From: Yponomeuta sedellus
Taxonomy: Eukaryota; Arthropoda; Insecta; Lepidoptera; Yponomeutidae
Length of the DNA stretch: 64,000 nt
Reading direction: 5' to 3'
Assembly (NCBI GenBank): GCA_934045075.1
Contig: OW203724.1
Span: forward strand, 20,551,721-20,615,720
The notes beneath the pieces were generated by a model. That model was not told the origin of the DNA and made no database searches. It saw nothing but the letters and a program-made list of their open reading frames with translations. Made by a program: the position numbers and the translations under genes. This document shows positions 54,168-64,000 of the stretch, in pieces (position 1 is the first letter of the stretch; each line of letters opens with the position of its first letter).

Positions 54168-55990
54168 AAACTCACTACACACTCGATCTACTTGCTGCGC
54201 AATATTGAAAGTGAAACAAACGCCCCCGCAACACCTTCCCACCGCAACCGAGATATTAGTATGACATTTTCCGGTCTCCAATAGCCTGGGTCTTTGTTCG
54301 ACGTACTCCGATAATAAATTACGCTGTTTAGTGGGGACTTTATGAAATTCATTTCGGCCAATCGCGCTACGGCGCGCCACTCTGTTGAGATAATTAAATT
54401 CCGACGCCCCGCGGGCTTTCCTGTTTTATTTATTTAACTTTATTGTTTATATTGCGGAATATGAAATAGCCCGACGCATGGCCGCTAGAGCAAATTGCTG
54501 AGGCCGTCTACAGCGTTAGGGATTGGGTGAATCGATGGAAATTCTGTGGTAGTTTCTGTAGTAAAGAAATAGAAATCTCCTATCCTTCCAGTTTCGTGAA
54601 AATTTATTAGATTTTCTTATAACATTATGAGTAGTGTTGTAATAGACACGGAACTTGCTAGCAACCTTTGGAAAACATAAAATACTAACAGTTCTGCATA
54701 GCTTTAGAGTAAAGTTTGTGTTTTTAAAAGGTTGGTTATTATTTCTACAAATTTGTATACAAATGTAGATTATTCACTTTACCTAGCAAGGAATGAGTAT
54801 ACATTCCTTGTTATGTTATAAGTGAAGAATTATTATGTAATCGTGTGAGTAATCTGTCAATAACCCAAATAAATCGTGTTTTTCGCAATGAATCATTTTG
54901 ATAATATTACTATACTAAGCCCTGGCAAAATACCGGAGTCTTAAATGTGTCATATTATGGAGTTTTTCTGTCCATTTTTTCTCCAATGATCTAGGTTTTG
55001 TAATGGACACCTAGTTTAACTTATAACGTTCACTAAACCGCAGTTTCTCTGCTACTTTTAACAAAACTTTTTTATTTCATTACCTAGTAATAGATTTATA
55101 CCCCAATATAAACAGTAAGAACCTACACATTCCATGTAGTAGCAACATCGGAAAAACATCCAAAAGCTTCGAGTTATTTCACTGGAATGAAATTTAAGTG
55201 TATTCAAACAACAGACTGCGCCTCGCCGGCAATATAGTTTTCTACATTTCCGCACAGCGATACCGTCACAACCGCCGAACTACGAACGACGCGACGACGC
55301 GACCAATTCAAAAAATTAAAAATGACACCGTTGAAAATTAAACAATGCTCGACATGTCATAACAGTCGACACCTGGCGCCTGCTTTGGTGGAAAATAAAA
55401 AAAGCCATAAAAGGGAAGCGGGCCCGACACAAACAAAAGCCTTCCGAGGGGGTCACAGCTTTGGGTCCATTTTCCTTTGTCATTGTGACGTTGCTAAATC
55501 CACGGGCTTTAGTGTGATGTACGAAACAAAGACAGCGGGCGGTGTCTTTTTTTTTCTGCCTTGTTTGAATGAGTGGCAGCGACATTACCTGTAGTGCCTT
55601 TTAATGCTCGCGCACAGAGATGGCTTGATTGCCAGAGTGCTTTTGTCTGATAAGATGACAAAAGTCGTAACTGGCCACCTCATCCTATTACGAGTATAAA
55701 AAATCCTGTCTGGTTTTTTTGAAAACTTTACTAAAAAACACTATATTTATTTTCCTATGCATTGCTGAAAAAGTGGCTTAAGCAATTTTAAGCCATGTAA
55801 ATAAAGATTTCTCGGCCCCACGATCTTCTAGGACCTGGGATTAGATAGCATTTATGACAAAAACAAATTTTCTCCTTGCTATTCAGTCCTAGGTTCTTGA
55901 ACTTCGGAGTTTTCGATCGTGGATTCAAAAATCACAACTTGATCGAGACAAAACGAGACATTAAACAATTTTTGCAAAAACTATTTATAA
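54168..55990. other. No supported gene
   Basis: The longest gap without recognised repeats. Frames 55322-55594 (plus) and 55316-55585 (minus) are nearly coextensive on opposite strands; at most one could be real, and neither has a motif I know. Confidence 0.45.
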
Positions 55991-56921
55991 AAGGGCGTCC
56001 CAGACGGACATACATCGACTAAATAGGGGATGTATTAGCAAAGGGAAAGACAAAAAATTACCCGGAACCGGCGTGCGTGCATGCAATGACTTATGAACGT
56101 TGATGAAGCGAAGGTGATCTGTCAGGATCGTGGCAAGTAGCAGTCCCTGGTCTCTGCCTACCTCTCTGGGATGGTTCTCTGCCTTTTTGCAGAAACATTT
56201 TCGGCCGATTATCATTTGGCAACTAACGTTTCAAATAATATTATTTTGCGGAATAATCATTTGCCAACTATTCTTATATTTTTTTTTGATTTCCCAACCT
56301 CGCAGTTGCCAACTGTTTGTTTGGTTTGCTTTTTATAATGAAATCTTTCAAAATGCCATCCAGCGTAGCGTATATTTAAGTAGCGTTTATTTTACGAGTA
56401 ATTTTCATTCGGTCGGCCAAAATTTTTTCTGCAAAAAGGCAGAGAACCTTCGGTCTTACATGTTCAACCTAACACGCTCCTTCGCACTCCGCTACGCTAC
56501 GCGCTTAGTCGCACCTATATTTTTGTCGCAGATTGGGACTCGTCGGCCACCCCTCTAGTTAGTAATATTTCCATTCTCAGTAATATTTTTCTTAAATTAA
56601 AAATGTAAATAATTTTTTTTATCATAAAATCAATGTATGAAAAGGGAACTTACACTGACGAAACTTTATTTATCTAATAGTTGTTTGTAATCGCCTAGTA
56701 AAAGACTTGACAAATAGACAAAATTCCCAAAACGTTTTGTGTCATTATAATAATCAGCTTAAAAATAATCCTACCAAATGAAACATTGCGATACAAAAAT
56801 TTGTAAATCGTTTGTTGTCAACGTAAAAAATAGGTGAAACGTTGGTTGGCAAGTGATAACCAGCGTAACAATTTTCTGCGAAAAGGCAGGACACCCTCTG
56901 GGATACAGGCGTGAGGTTATG
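55991..56921 (+). mobile_element. LINE2 (RTE-like) C-terminal region, split by a DNA transposon
   Basis: The left part (55991-56172) runs from AGGGCGTCCCAGACGGACAT to CTCTGGGAT. The right part (56896-56921) resumes at CTCTGGGATACAGGCGTGAG and leads into (ATGT)n. The frame has a TAG in AGTAGCAGTCC. Confidence 0.8.
56173..56895. mobile_element. 723 bp TIR transposon with 9 bp TSD
   Basis: The ends GGTTCTCTGCCTTTTTGCAG and the reverse complement of CTGCGAAAAGGCAGGACACC are related TIRs. Weaker similarity extends to about 60 bp (inner block AACTAACGTTTCA versus CCAACCAACGTTTCAC). The TSD CTCTGGGAT lies at 56164-56172 and 56896-56904. A third TIR copy, nearly identical to the left one, lies inside at 56424-56447 (CTGCAAAAAGGCAGAGAACC), so a 275 bp unit is nested in, or ancestral to, the longer one. 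The 9 bp TSD fits Mutator-like elements. The frame 56130-56558 shows no transposase motif. Confidence 0.8.
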
Positions 56922-56924
56922 TAT

Positions 56925-57113
56925 GTATGTATGTATGTATGTATGTATGTATGTATGTATGTATGTATGTATGTATGTATGTATGTATGTATGTATGTAT
57001 GTATGTATGTATGTATGTATGTATGTATGTATGTATGTATGTATGTATGTATGTATGTATGTATGTATGTATGTATGTATGTATGTATGTATGTATGTAT
57101 GTATGTATGTATT
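56925..57113. repeat. (ATGT)n microsatellite at the LINE2 3' end
   Basis: About 190 bp of pure ATGT starting right after GAGGTTATG of LINE2. Confidence 0.95.
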
Positions 57114-57636
57114 TATAAAATAAGACAAGATAATCAATCAGTCTTAAAACGTCCACTGCTGGAAATAGGCAAGTCACTTCCGTCTGTCCTAAGACATCCT
57201 CATCCAATCACAGTTACCAATCTGCCTCAGCTCCACGGTCCAGTGAACCCGATTCGAAAACCTTTGAACCCCATCGACTATAGGTTCTTTGGCAGTGCCA
57301 TGCCACTGTCACTTCAGCTCGATGTTATAGGCTTAGTTTTGTTTACTTTAGTTTTTTTACGATTGTTTCATTTCTGATATGATTCAGGTAAGATAAAAAT
57401 ATTCTTTATTGTATATCAGTCTTCTTCTTCTTCCTCTTGATAGGCACGCTTTTAAAAGAGCGGTCGCCGGTCGTGGTCCTCATGTAGAGACTTTATTGTA
57501 AGCTGATGTTGCATGCCTCACGATGTCTTGCCATTCCTCTCGGTTAGATGCCGTTCCGGTGCATTTATGCAGATGTCTGCCTACACTGGACTCTACCCAC
57601 ACCAGAGTAAAGTATATAAACATTTCGGAAAGATAG
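57114..57636. other. Unclassified; repeat-like words
   Basis: CGTCCACTGCTGGAAATAGG (57150) and CTTCTTCTTCTTCCTCTTG (57421) resemble LINE/SINE tails, but no second copy in the window confirms them. No gene. Confidence 0.35.
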
Positions 57637-57950
57637 ATAGATAGAAAACACTTTATCTATCTTCTATAATATAAAAATTAATCGCTGAAGGTGTTGGTAA
57701 GCACAAATCTCAAGAGCAGCTGAACCGATTTCGCTAATTCTTTTTTTAGAATATTCCTTGAAGTACGAGGATGGTTCTTACGGAGGGAAAAATAAATAAT
57801 AAATTAAAGAATTGACTGCTAGGCAATACGAAATCTGCTGGGTCAGATAGTTGTACCTACATAAAAATGGAAATTACACAGGATATTTCTTAACATAAGA
57901 GTACAGAGATACATAGAACAATAATGGCGGTCTTCTTAAGTTTTTCCTTT
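57637..57950 (-). mobile_element. LINE 3' end with (GATA)n, minus, split by a Helitron-like insert
   Basis: GATAGATAGAAAACACTTTA at the left resumes as TTGTACCTACATAAAAATGG after the insert. It then runs through AAATTACACAGGATATTTCT and AGAGTACAGAG, as in 62057-62185. Confidence 0.65.
57656..57850 (+). mobile_element. Helitron-like non-autonomous insertion
   Basis: A 195 bp insert that begins TCTATCTTCTATAATATAAA and ends GGGTCAGATAG. It lies between A and T of the disrupted LINE 3' end with no TSD. This is the 5'-TC / CTRR-3', A-T target pattern of Helitrons, with the C of CTRR changed to A. The uninterrupted LINE sequence at 62057-62090 confirms the empty site. Confidence 0.65.
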
Positions 57951-58231
57951 TCATTGCTTGCGCTAGTGAACCCTAAGGTCAAAGGCAACACAAACAGCAA
58001 AGTTAGAAAGGATTAACCCCTAGGGCAGGATCGACTGTGGTTTGTGGTTTTCCAATGTACATACGTTACATAAACTCACGCCTGAATTCGGAAGAGGTAG
58101 GCGCTAGTAAAAGCGTAATTTCTATTTTCCACCTTCCACGACTCTGTCAATTCTCTTTTGTTTCAAAAAACCTATTTACATTCTTTTTTTTTAATGCACT
58201 AACCCGTGCTAATGAAAATTTTAAAGATAAA

Positions 58232-58826
58232 GATACTTTTATTTGCTACGAACACGTGTCAGTCAAGTTACATAAAATAAAACATGCACTTAGGATAGAA
58301 ATATAAATACTATTAGGCCCAACATTTTATGCTGATACCAGCGCACAAATTTGAGTGGACGGAAAGTCTGGGCGCGGTTTTGTTACATAACTTTAAAATT
58401 ACTTTAATACATTAAATATGGACATTACATCTACCGCATGTGGTCAAATTTTTATTAATTTAGTGCCTTTACATACATTGATTGAGTTATTTAAATTAAA
58501 GATTATGTCAAATAGATTACAATTTATCACTTAAAAAGTCTTGTACCTTATAATAACATCTCTCAATGAGTAGTAATTTCAGCTTTTTCTTAAATATATA
58601 TGAATTTAATTGTTTGTATCTCGTCGGTATTTTATTAAATATGGTCGGCGCCATACAAAATATGCTTTTGTGAAGCAATGCCGTTTTAGAAGAGAAAAGG
58701 CGCAGTCTTTCTTCATCACGTCTATTACGAGTCACCGTTTCGGAAAGGCGTGGAAATAGATGAGGGTTCGTTTTCACAAATGTTGCTACTTCGAGTATAT
58801 ACAGTGGCGGAAGTGTAAGCTTCTAA
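58232..58826 (-). mobile_element. LINE3 fragment nested in SINE-A
   Basis: It lies between the two SINE-A pieces and begins AGATAAAGATACTTTTATTT, an A/T-rich LINE 3' end in minus sense. It encodes an RT-type C-terminus further along. Confidence 0.5.
58517..58777 (-). pseudogene. LINE-type ORF2 C-terminal fragment
   Basis: The frame reads ETVTRNRRDEERLRLFSSKT, then SIFCMAPTIFNKIPTRYKQL and IFKKKLKLLL ... CYYKVQDFL. This matches the common layout of LINE RT C-termini (TR-x-R...F..GP.L.N.IP...FK..LK..L). The RT core is missing. The family cannot be named from this piece. Confidence 0.5.
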
Positions 58827-59119
58827 AAACCTATTTAGAAGCTGAAAATTCCACCCATGCCAGGACTCGAACCCGCTACCTCTGGCTAACCGTGCTAGCG
58901 CTCTTCCAACGCTCTCTTTTGTTTCGACAACATTCATTTGTTACTACGTATTTGCATGATTTCGGATACTTTTCATAGAACATTTTTGCAATTAGTACTT
59001 TTTTTTTTGCATCTACTTAATGAGATGATTTATACAGCGTCCAGTGGTATCTTCACTCACACTAGATGGGTGAAGGGACCACTCCGACGCTGTAGTGCCT
59101 GGGTCATGGTTTTTATAGA

Positions 59120-59394
59120 TAGTGTAGGCTTGCCAAGCACCTATACCATCCTGACAGCCTAGTCGGCCTAGCCCACAGGAAAGACTAGTCAATACGTGCG
59201 GAGCCAACCAAGCTGCGGGTTTCCTCGCGATGTTTTCCTTCACCGTTAGCGTGTGGTATTGCGACTACAAATTCGCAAATTTACGTAAATTTGAAATTAA
59301 ACAAAGTCATTGGTACATGCCCGCACTCGGGATCGAACCTGGGGCTCTCGCTTGCCAGTCTATGGTTCTACCCACTGAGCTACCACCGCTCACT
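59120..59394 (-). mobile_element. SINE-C with well preserved tRNA-like head, minus
   Basis: On the minus strand: AGCGGTGGTAGCTCAGTGGG (A box), B box GGTTCGATCCC, GTACCAATGACTTTGTTTAA, GGAAAACATCGCGAGGAAAC, ending near GGTGCTTGGCAAGCCTACAC. This is the clearest Pol III promoter pair of the family. Confidence 0.8.
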
Positions 59395-59409
59395 ATGTAT
59401 ACTATAATG

Positions 59410-59772
59410 AAGCGCTCGTGACCTAGTCAAACCACTAGACTACTTCTAATCACTTGAGTTAAGCAACAACAGGCGTGGTCAGGTGCAGGATGGGTGACCG
59501 TCCCATGACTACCGCTAATGGCATTTTTGCCGAGCGCTTCCGTGCTTTGCAAGGCACGCTAAGTCGTAGGCTCCGGCTGCCATGTAATGGCAGCAGTTAA
59601 GCCATGTCATAGGCCTTATGGGCGGCTTCATAACTTCTGATAGTAAGGCCCGCCACTGTCTTACAATCCTCCACCAACCCGGACTTGGCCGCCGTGGTGG
59701 AGTATGGCCTTACCTACGATGCAGGAAGAGACCTGTGCCCTAGCAGTGTCGACAGACAATGGTTGATATCGA
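59410..59772 (+). mobile_element. 5S-derived SINE, near full length
   Basis: AAGCGCTCGTGACCTAGTCA, then ATCACTTGAGTTAAGCAACA, GGCGTGGTCAGGTGCAGGAT, GGGTGACCGTCCC and the tail GTTGATATC. The CATCGCAGG part of the tail hairpin is eroded. Confidence 0.8.
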
Positions 59773-59789
59773 TCGATTAGAAATGTCGT

Positions 59790-59905
59790 CCTGGTCGTCG
59801 TCATGCTATACTTGTCCACTGTTGAACATATCCCTCCCCTAATGACCTCTATAGCGCCTTCAGCTTGCCGCATCCAGCATCTGCCTGCAGTTTTTCGCAG
59901 GATTA
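59790..59905 (-). mobile_element. RTE-type LINE 3' end, minus
   Basis: CTGGTCGTCGTCATGCTATA, CCACTGTTGAACATATCCCT and CAGCTTGCCGCATCCAGCAT, then TTTTTCGCAGGA. Confidence 0.7.
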
Positions 59906-60583
59906 GAAAGGTAATATATAAAAATCTTGCGTTTGGTATCGAACTCGTCCGAGATGGATTCATCGATTATAATAAAAAAAAGTGTATATTTGGTTGGTCA
60001 CATGGAACGTTTTTAGTCGGCAGGGATCCCGTGGATGAGAATGGCCAGAGGCCGCGAATAATGGCGTGATACGAGTACGTATTCATATTCTTTATTGCTA
60101 AATCACATACTTAGTTATAGTACGGGTGGTGTTAGTATTTGTAGGTAAGTAAATTATATCCTATGAGGGCACTGCAATACAGTTAGTCTTATTATGTATG
60201 ACGGATCCTAGGTTTAAATTATTTATTTAATATTTAGATATTGTTAACATACAAAAGATTAATTAACAAACATACAAAATAATTAATAACTCCTTAACGA
60301 CTGAGGGTTAAGAAAGTATTAATTTTAATGTTAATAACAATTTTTGATTAACATAATTTTGAGTTTTTTTGTAATTATAAGTAGTCTTTTGTTTCATCTT
60401 TTATGTTTTTCGGTAGTTGAATATATATTTTTATCAATAATACATAGGGACTACTTGAATGTAGTTGCAATGTTAAGAAGGGAAGAGTCAATTTATTTTT
60501 ACGTCGGGAGTTTGGGGGAGGTTGGTTTCCTTAAATAAGGTAATGTTTTCTCTTACGAATATCGCTGCTTTTAGTATGTAAAT
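59906..60583. other. No supported gene
   Basis: AT-rich. The short plus frame 60344-60538 is a hydrophobic AT-rich translation with no recognised family. Confidence 0.45.
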
Positions 60584-60592
60584 AGACGGGAG

Positions 60593-60957
60593 AAGCGCTC
60601 GTGGCCTAGGCAAATCGAGTGATTGGAATCAATCACTTGGTTAAGCAACAACAGGCGCGGTCAGGTACGGAATGGGTGAGCGTCCCGTGACTACCGCTAG
60701 TGGCATTTTTCCGAGCGCTTCCATGCTTCGCAAGGCACGTTAAGCCGTTGGTGCCGGCTGTCATGTAATGGCAGTCGTTAAGCCATGTCAGAGGCCTTAT
60801 GGGCGGCTTCATAACTTCTGACAGTGAGGCCCGGCCACTGTCTCACAATCCTCCACCAACCCGGACTTGGCCCCCGTGGTGGAGTATGGCCTAACCTTCC
60901 TGCGATGCAGGAAGAGACCCGTGCCCCAGCAGTGGGGACATATAAGGGTTGATAACG
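60593..60957 (+). mobile_element. 5S-derived SINE, full length, perfect 9 bp TSD (reference copy)
   Basis: A 365 bp element from AAGCGCTCGTGGCCTAGG to GGGTTGATAACG, flanked by AGACGGGAG at 60584-60592 and 60958-60966. The first 110 bp align with 5S rRNA in order and spacing: GGTTAAGCAACAACAGGCG (box A region), GCGGTCAGGTA (intermediate element) and GAATGGGTGAGCGTC (box C). The rest is a family-specific body, and the tail hairpin CTGCGATGCAG comes before CCCCAGCAGTGGGG. The minus frame 60778-61074 is a by-product. Confidence 0.9.
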
Positions 60958-60966
60958 AGACGGGAG

Positions 60967-61669
60967 AGTGGTAAAAGGTCTATACCCAGCAGTGGGCAGC
61001 TGTTGGTTCGGATGGTGATATTTGGTAGGTCTTACCATATTAATAAGTCTTAGGCTTATTACCTTATTAGGCAATAAGCTTACGACTTATTGATAACGTC
61101 TGCAAGACAACGTTAAATGCAAGTTTCCTTTAATTAAATTACGTTGTACCAAAAACAAATAAAAAGTAAATTCACAACAAAGCGAGTATTTCAGTTGTTA
61201 ATATTGAATTTGAATTTAATTATGAAACTCAATGCAAACTTTATTGTGCGAGAATCTAACGAAATGAATTCTTTGACTTCACTAACTTATTGTTAAATTA
61301 ATTTAAGAAAGTAAATCCATTTAACTTTGTCTATTTCATTGACTTTCACGAAAATACATAAAGAAAAATTATATTTTACTTTCAGTGGAAATTTAAATGA
61401 AATCTTTATGAAACGTATCAGAACTCATTAGCTATTACATTCTGATACGATTAATGGAAAATCTCTGAAAAAACTTTTGGGTACCTTATTCCTCAAATGG
61501 CCAACTTCTTAAAGTGCGAGATTCGATTCCTGAAGTATTTTGTATAATATGTTAGTACCTACAAATTTGTACAGGGCCCTGTGTCCTTGTCTGATTACCA
61601 TATCACAATGTATTGTATTTTGGGACCGGCGCAAGACTGTGATGGATTGGTGTTAATATTTTTATATAC
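60967..61669. other. No supported gene
   Basis: AT-rich. CTTATTACCTTATTAGGCAATAAG (in blocks) near 61050-61080 is self-complementary. No coding signal. Confidence 0.45.
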
Positions 61670-61832
61670 GGGCAGTCGTTAAGCCACGTCAGAGGGCCCA
61701 TGGGCGGCTTGATAACTTCTACTAGTAAGGCCCGTCACAATCAATCGTCTTACAATCCTCTACGTAGTATGGCCTGACCTTCCTGCGATGTAGGAAGAGA
61801 CCTGTCACCCAGCAGTGGGGAGATACGAATAT
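61670..61832 (+). mobile_element. 5S-derived SINE, 3' part
   Basis: GGCAGTCGTTAAGCCACGTC through CCCAGCAGTGGGGAGATAC; the head is missing and there are small deletions near TACGTAGTATGG. Confidence 0.65.
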
Positions 61833-62056
61833 CAAGATTGTTATGGAGGTCTACGTACATAATTGTACACATGACCTTAGTCTGGGTTAGCCATGTTTTG
61901 ATGTCCTTGCCCGGTTACCATAGCACAAGGGTCATACCAGTCCTGTTCTGGGCCAAGTGATTGTGTAGTGTAGAAATTATTATATTATCAGCAGCCCACA
62001 AGATCACAAATGCATGCTGGGCGCGCATGGCTATGAATTCCATACTTTCTCCCTAA

Positions 62057-62185
62057 GATAGATAGAGAGCACTTTATTGTACTTAAAAATGGAAATCACA
62101 CAAATACTTCTTAAACTAAGAGTACAGACGGCGGCTTTATCAATAAAAGTGATCTCTTTCAGACAACCTTTAAATAGACTGGACT
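62057..62185 (-). mobile_element. LINE 3' end with (GATA)n, minus
   Basis: AGATAGATAGAGAGCACTTT, TTGTACTTAAAAATGGAAAT, GAGTACAGACGGCGGCTTTA and GATCTCTTTCAGACAACCTT. This is the uninterrupted reference for the copy at 57637. Confidence 0.65.
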
Positions 62186-62331
62186 AATATTGGAAAAGGA
62201 AGTAGATGTACAAATATACAAGATTTTTAAAAAGGTATAAATGAATACATGCCTAAACAACAGGGTACATATAGCTATCAACAGATAAATACAAATATGT
62301 ATAAATGAACATAATAAAATATACTCGTATA

Positions 62332-62785
62332 TGTTTAGAATAGAAGTTTGATTATGATCGCACCCATGATGGGCGGAACTACTTGACATCTATTCTGTCA
62401 GATGAGCTAAATATAGCCCTCTTGTTTTCTTGCTTGTTAAACGTGTGATTTCCCAAAATTGTGTGGCAATTAGATTGCCGGGCTTATATCTTCGTGTGAA
62501 GTGCGAAATAAGTTCAGGGACGGATCCCAGTGCTATGTTGTCGGGCGACGGATCGCCCAAAATAGTGGACATCTTTTGGTGAAAACGTGGTGCCGTGAAA
62601 GTGCACTGATTGTAGATAGCTTTCTGGGCAAAGAGCTCTTGGGATAGACGGGGAAGTCTAGAGATCTGACCTTACAGTGCATCCATCCCGAACGGCGTCA
62701 GCTGCCAAGTCGAGAGGCGTCGACGAAGACAGACTTTCTAAGTGCCTTGTTTTCTCATTAGTTAAGGTGGGTTCTATACCCAACA
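62332..62785. mobile_element. Solo LTR, copy 2
   Basis: 454 bp, TGTTTAGAATAGAAG...CCCAACA, homologous to 30465-30900 (shared GATTGCCGGGCTT, GGCGACGGATCGCCCAAAAT, GAAAGTGCACTG, CGAGAGGCG). Flanks GTATA / ATATA match at 4 of 5 bases. The minus frame 62390-62572 lies inside. Confidence 0.75.
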
Positions 62786-63069
62786 ATATATATAAGATGT
62801 CAGTGCCCTGCAAGACGTATAAGGGCTGCCTCGTCTAATCAAACTTTATACATTTTGAGGGGTGCTATTATCAAAGCGACGCGACGGTAACCCGGCGGGC
62901 TACGCACCGCTACGCGCCACCCCGTGCGACATAAATCGCCGCGCGGATGTAGCACTCGACGATAAATCTCGCCATTCACTAATACACCGCATTCAAATGT
63001 AGCATGAGCCAGCGAGAGGAGAACGAGGGCGAGGATCGGCTCACATGGTGACGTGGAACTTTAAGCATA

Positions 63070-63296
63070 CGATAGCAACCCTTGTATGTCCCCACTGCTG
63101 GGGCACGGGTCTCTTCCTGCATCGCAGGAAGGTTAGGTCATACTCCACCACGGGGGCCAAGTCCGGGTTGGTGGGGGACGGTTAGACAGTGGTGGGCCTT
63201 ACTGTCAGAAGTTATCAAACCGCCCATGACGCCTTTGACATGGCTTAACGACTGCCATTACGTGACAGCCGGCACCATCGGCTTAACGTGCCTTTT
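63070..63296 (-). mobile_element. 5S-derived SINE, 3' part
   Basis: TTGTATGTCCCCACTGCTGG through GGCTTAACGACTGCCATTAC to AACGTGCC on the plus strand; the 5S-like head is missing. The plus frame 63082-63333 is a by-product. Confidence 0.75.
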
Positions 63297-64000
63297 TAGA
63301 CATAGTTTAAGTAAAATGTTTTATCTACTATGATACTATAATACAAAGATTATAAAACTGAAAACAAAACTCTTATGACAAACATTACGCATAGGCCAAC
63401 AATTAAAGAAAAAAAGTTTTTTTACGATACAGGTCTTGTATGGACACCTGTTCATCATATAACTTTTTAATCATAACGATACACCAATACAACCTCCAGC
63501 TGGACCAAGAAGGTTGAACCTCTACTTTAAAAAAAAGGTTTCAGTAAACACGCATGTGCAATCGATGTTTGCGTCTTGGCGCCAACATTTTATATTTAAA
63601 AAAACTTTTCAACATTTAAAAAAAGTTTAGTACAAAAAAGTAGTGTATGACACTGTACATAATTTGATATTATAACACTCGTGTGATACTATGAAAAAAC
63701 TCGCATGCGGTTCGTTTTTTTAAAACACACTCGTGTTATAAGAACCCTTATTATGCAACAGTATCATAAAATACTATTACACAAACACATCAGAAAAAAA
63801 AATGAAGCTCGTCTTATGACTCGCAATGCTGAAACTAATATCTCATTTTCAATGACGCCACAAACAAACTTATTGTGTTTCCCACATTCTGCAACGAAAC
63901 AATATGAAAACGCACATCAAATCAGGTGGTTATGTATTTATTTTATTGCAGAAATTATTATTGATGGAATTTTAAAATGTTTTGGGTGAAATAACAAGCA
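63297..64000. other. No supported gene
   Basis: AT-rich. The frame 63705-63989 (plus) is unrecognised. ACACTCGTG words recur at 63677 and 63727 in a short inverted setting. Confidence 0.45.

Larger units (their letters stand above)
58195..58925 (-). mobile_element. SINE-A copy, minus, interrupted by a LINE fragment
   Basis: The left piece (58195-58231) has AATGCACTAACCCGTGCTAA. The right piece (58827-58925) has AAAAACCTATTTAGAAGCTG, the B box and the head. The two parts join cleanly if 58232-58826 is removed. Confidence 0.65.

Noticed and set aside
55316..55594. Two overlapping frames of about 90 codons on opposite strands
   Set aside because: They are nearly coextensive, have no known motif, and lack a supporting promoter or splice context.

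Overview
This window looks like a repeat-rich, AT-rich stretch of an insect nuclear chromosome, most likely from a moth or butterfly. That is an inference from the repeat families and from the lack of prokaryotic gene organisation; no species-diagnostic gene is present. Only one stretch resembles a conserved host gene: the C-terminal part of the mitochondrial complex I subunit NDUFA6/B14 at 7457-7707, which starts just after a possible splice acceptor.

Nearly everything else I can support is transposable elements, many nested. (1) A near-complete CR1-group non-LTR retrotransposon fills about 13071-17829. It has an ORF1 coiled-coil/RRM-like protein and an ORF2 endonuclease-reverse transcriptase broken by one in-frame TGA. 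(2) Two Penelope-like families (PLE1, PLE2) with GIY-YIG endonuclease remains lie at 6863, 8015, 12439, 23766, 26815, 42717 and 47208; several have 12-13 bp target-site duplications (TSDs). (3) RTE-type LINE 3' ends occur in two families. One ends in the RTE tail with (GAAGAA) or similar. The other (called LINE2 here) runs into long (ATGT)n tracts. (4) Two solo LTRs of one family sit at 30465-30900 and 62332-62785.

The short non-autonomous elements are the most interesting part. A family of about 365 bp, with some 18 full or partial copies, has a head that matches the internal promoter region of 5S rRNA, so it is a 5S-derived SINE. Its boundaries are fixed by TSDs at 60593-60957 and 42131-42505. 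A second family (SINE-A) has a tRNA-like head and two unusual architectures: tandem dimers about 300 bp apart inside a single pair of TSDs (9903, 53347), and fold-back copies that always start with an inverted copy of their own tail (318, 2944, 19343, 33103, 34781). A third family (SINE-C) is a tRNA-headed SINE, with a (AACT)n tail in one copy.

DNA transposon relics include a 723 bp TIR element with 9 bp TSDs inside LINE2 (56173-56895), a tandem MITE dimer inside PLE2 (23876-24489), a MITE split by PLE1 (7981-9534), three copies of a TIR MITE (18726, 45167, 53192), a TA-flanked MITE inside an RTE tail (52195-52326) and a Helitron-like insertion (57656-57850). Simple repeats include five long (ATGT)n/(ACAT)n tracts, a 38 bp minisatellite (45938-46390), and an (AT)n tract that encloses a GC-rich hairpin. 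No rRNA, functional tRNA, CRISPR array or operon was seen.
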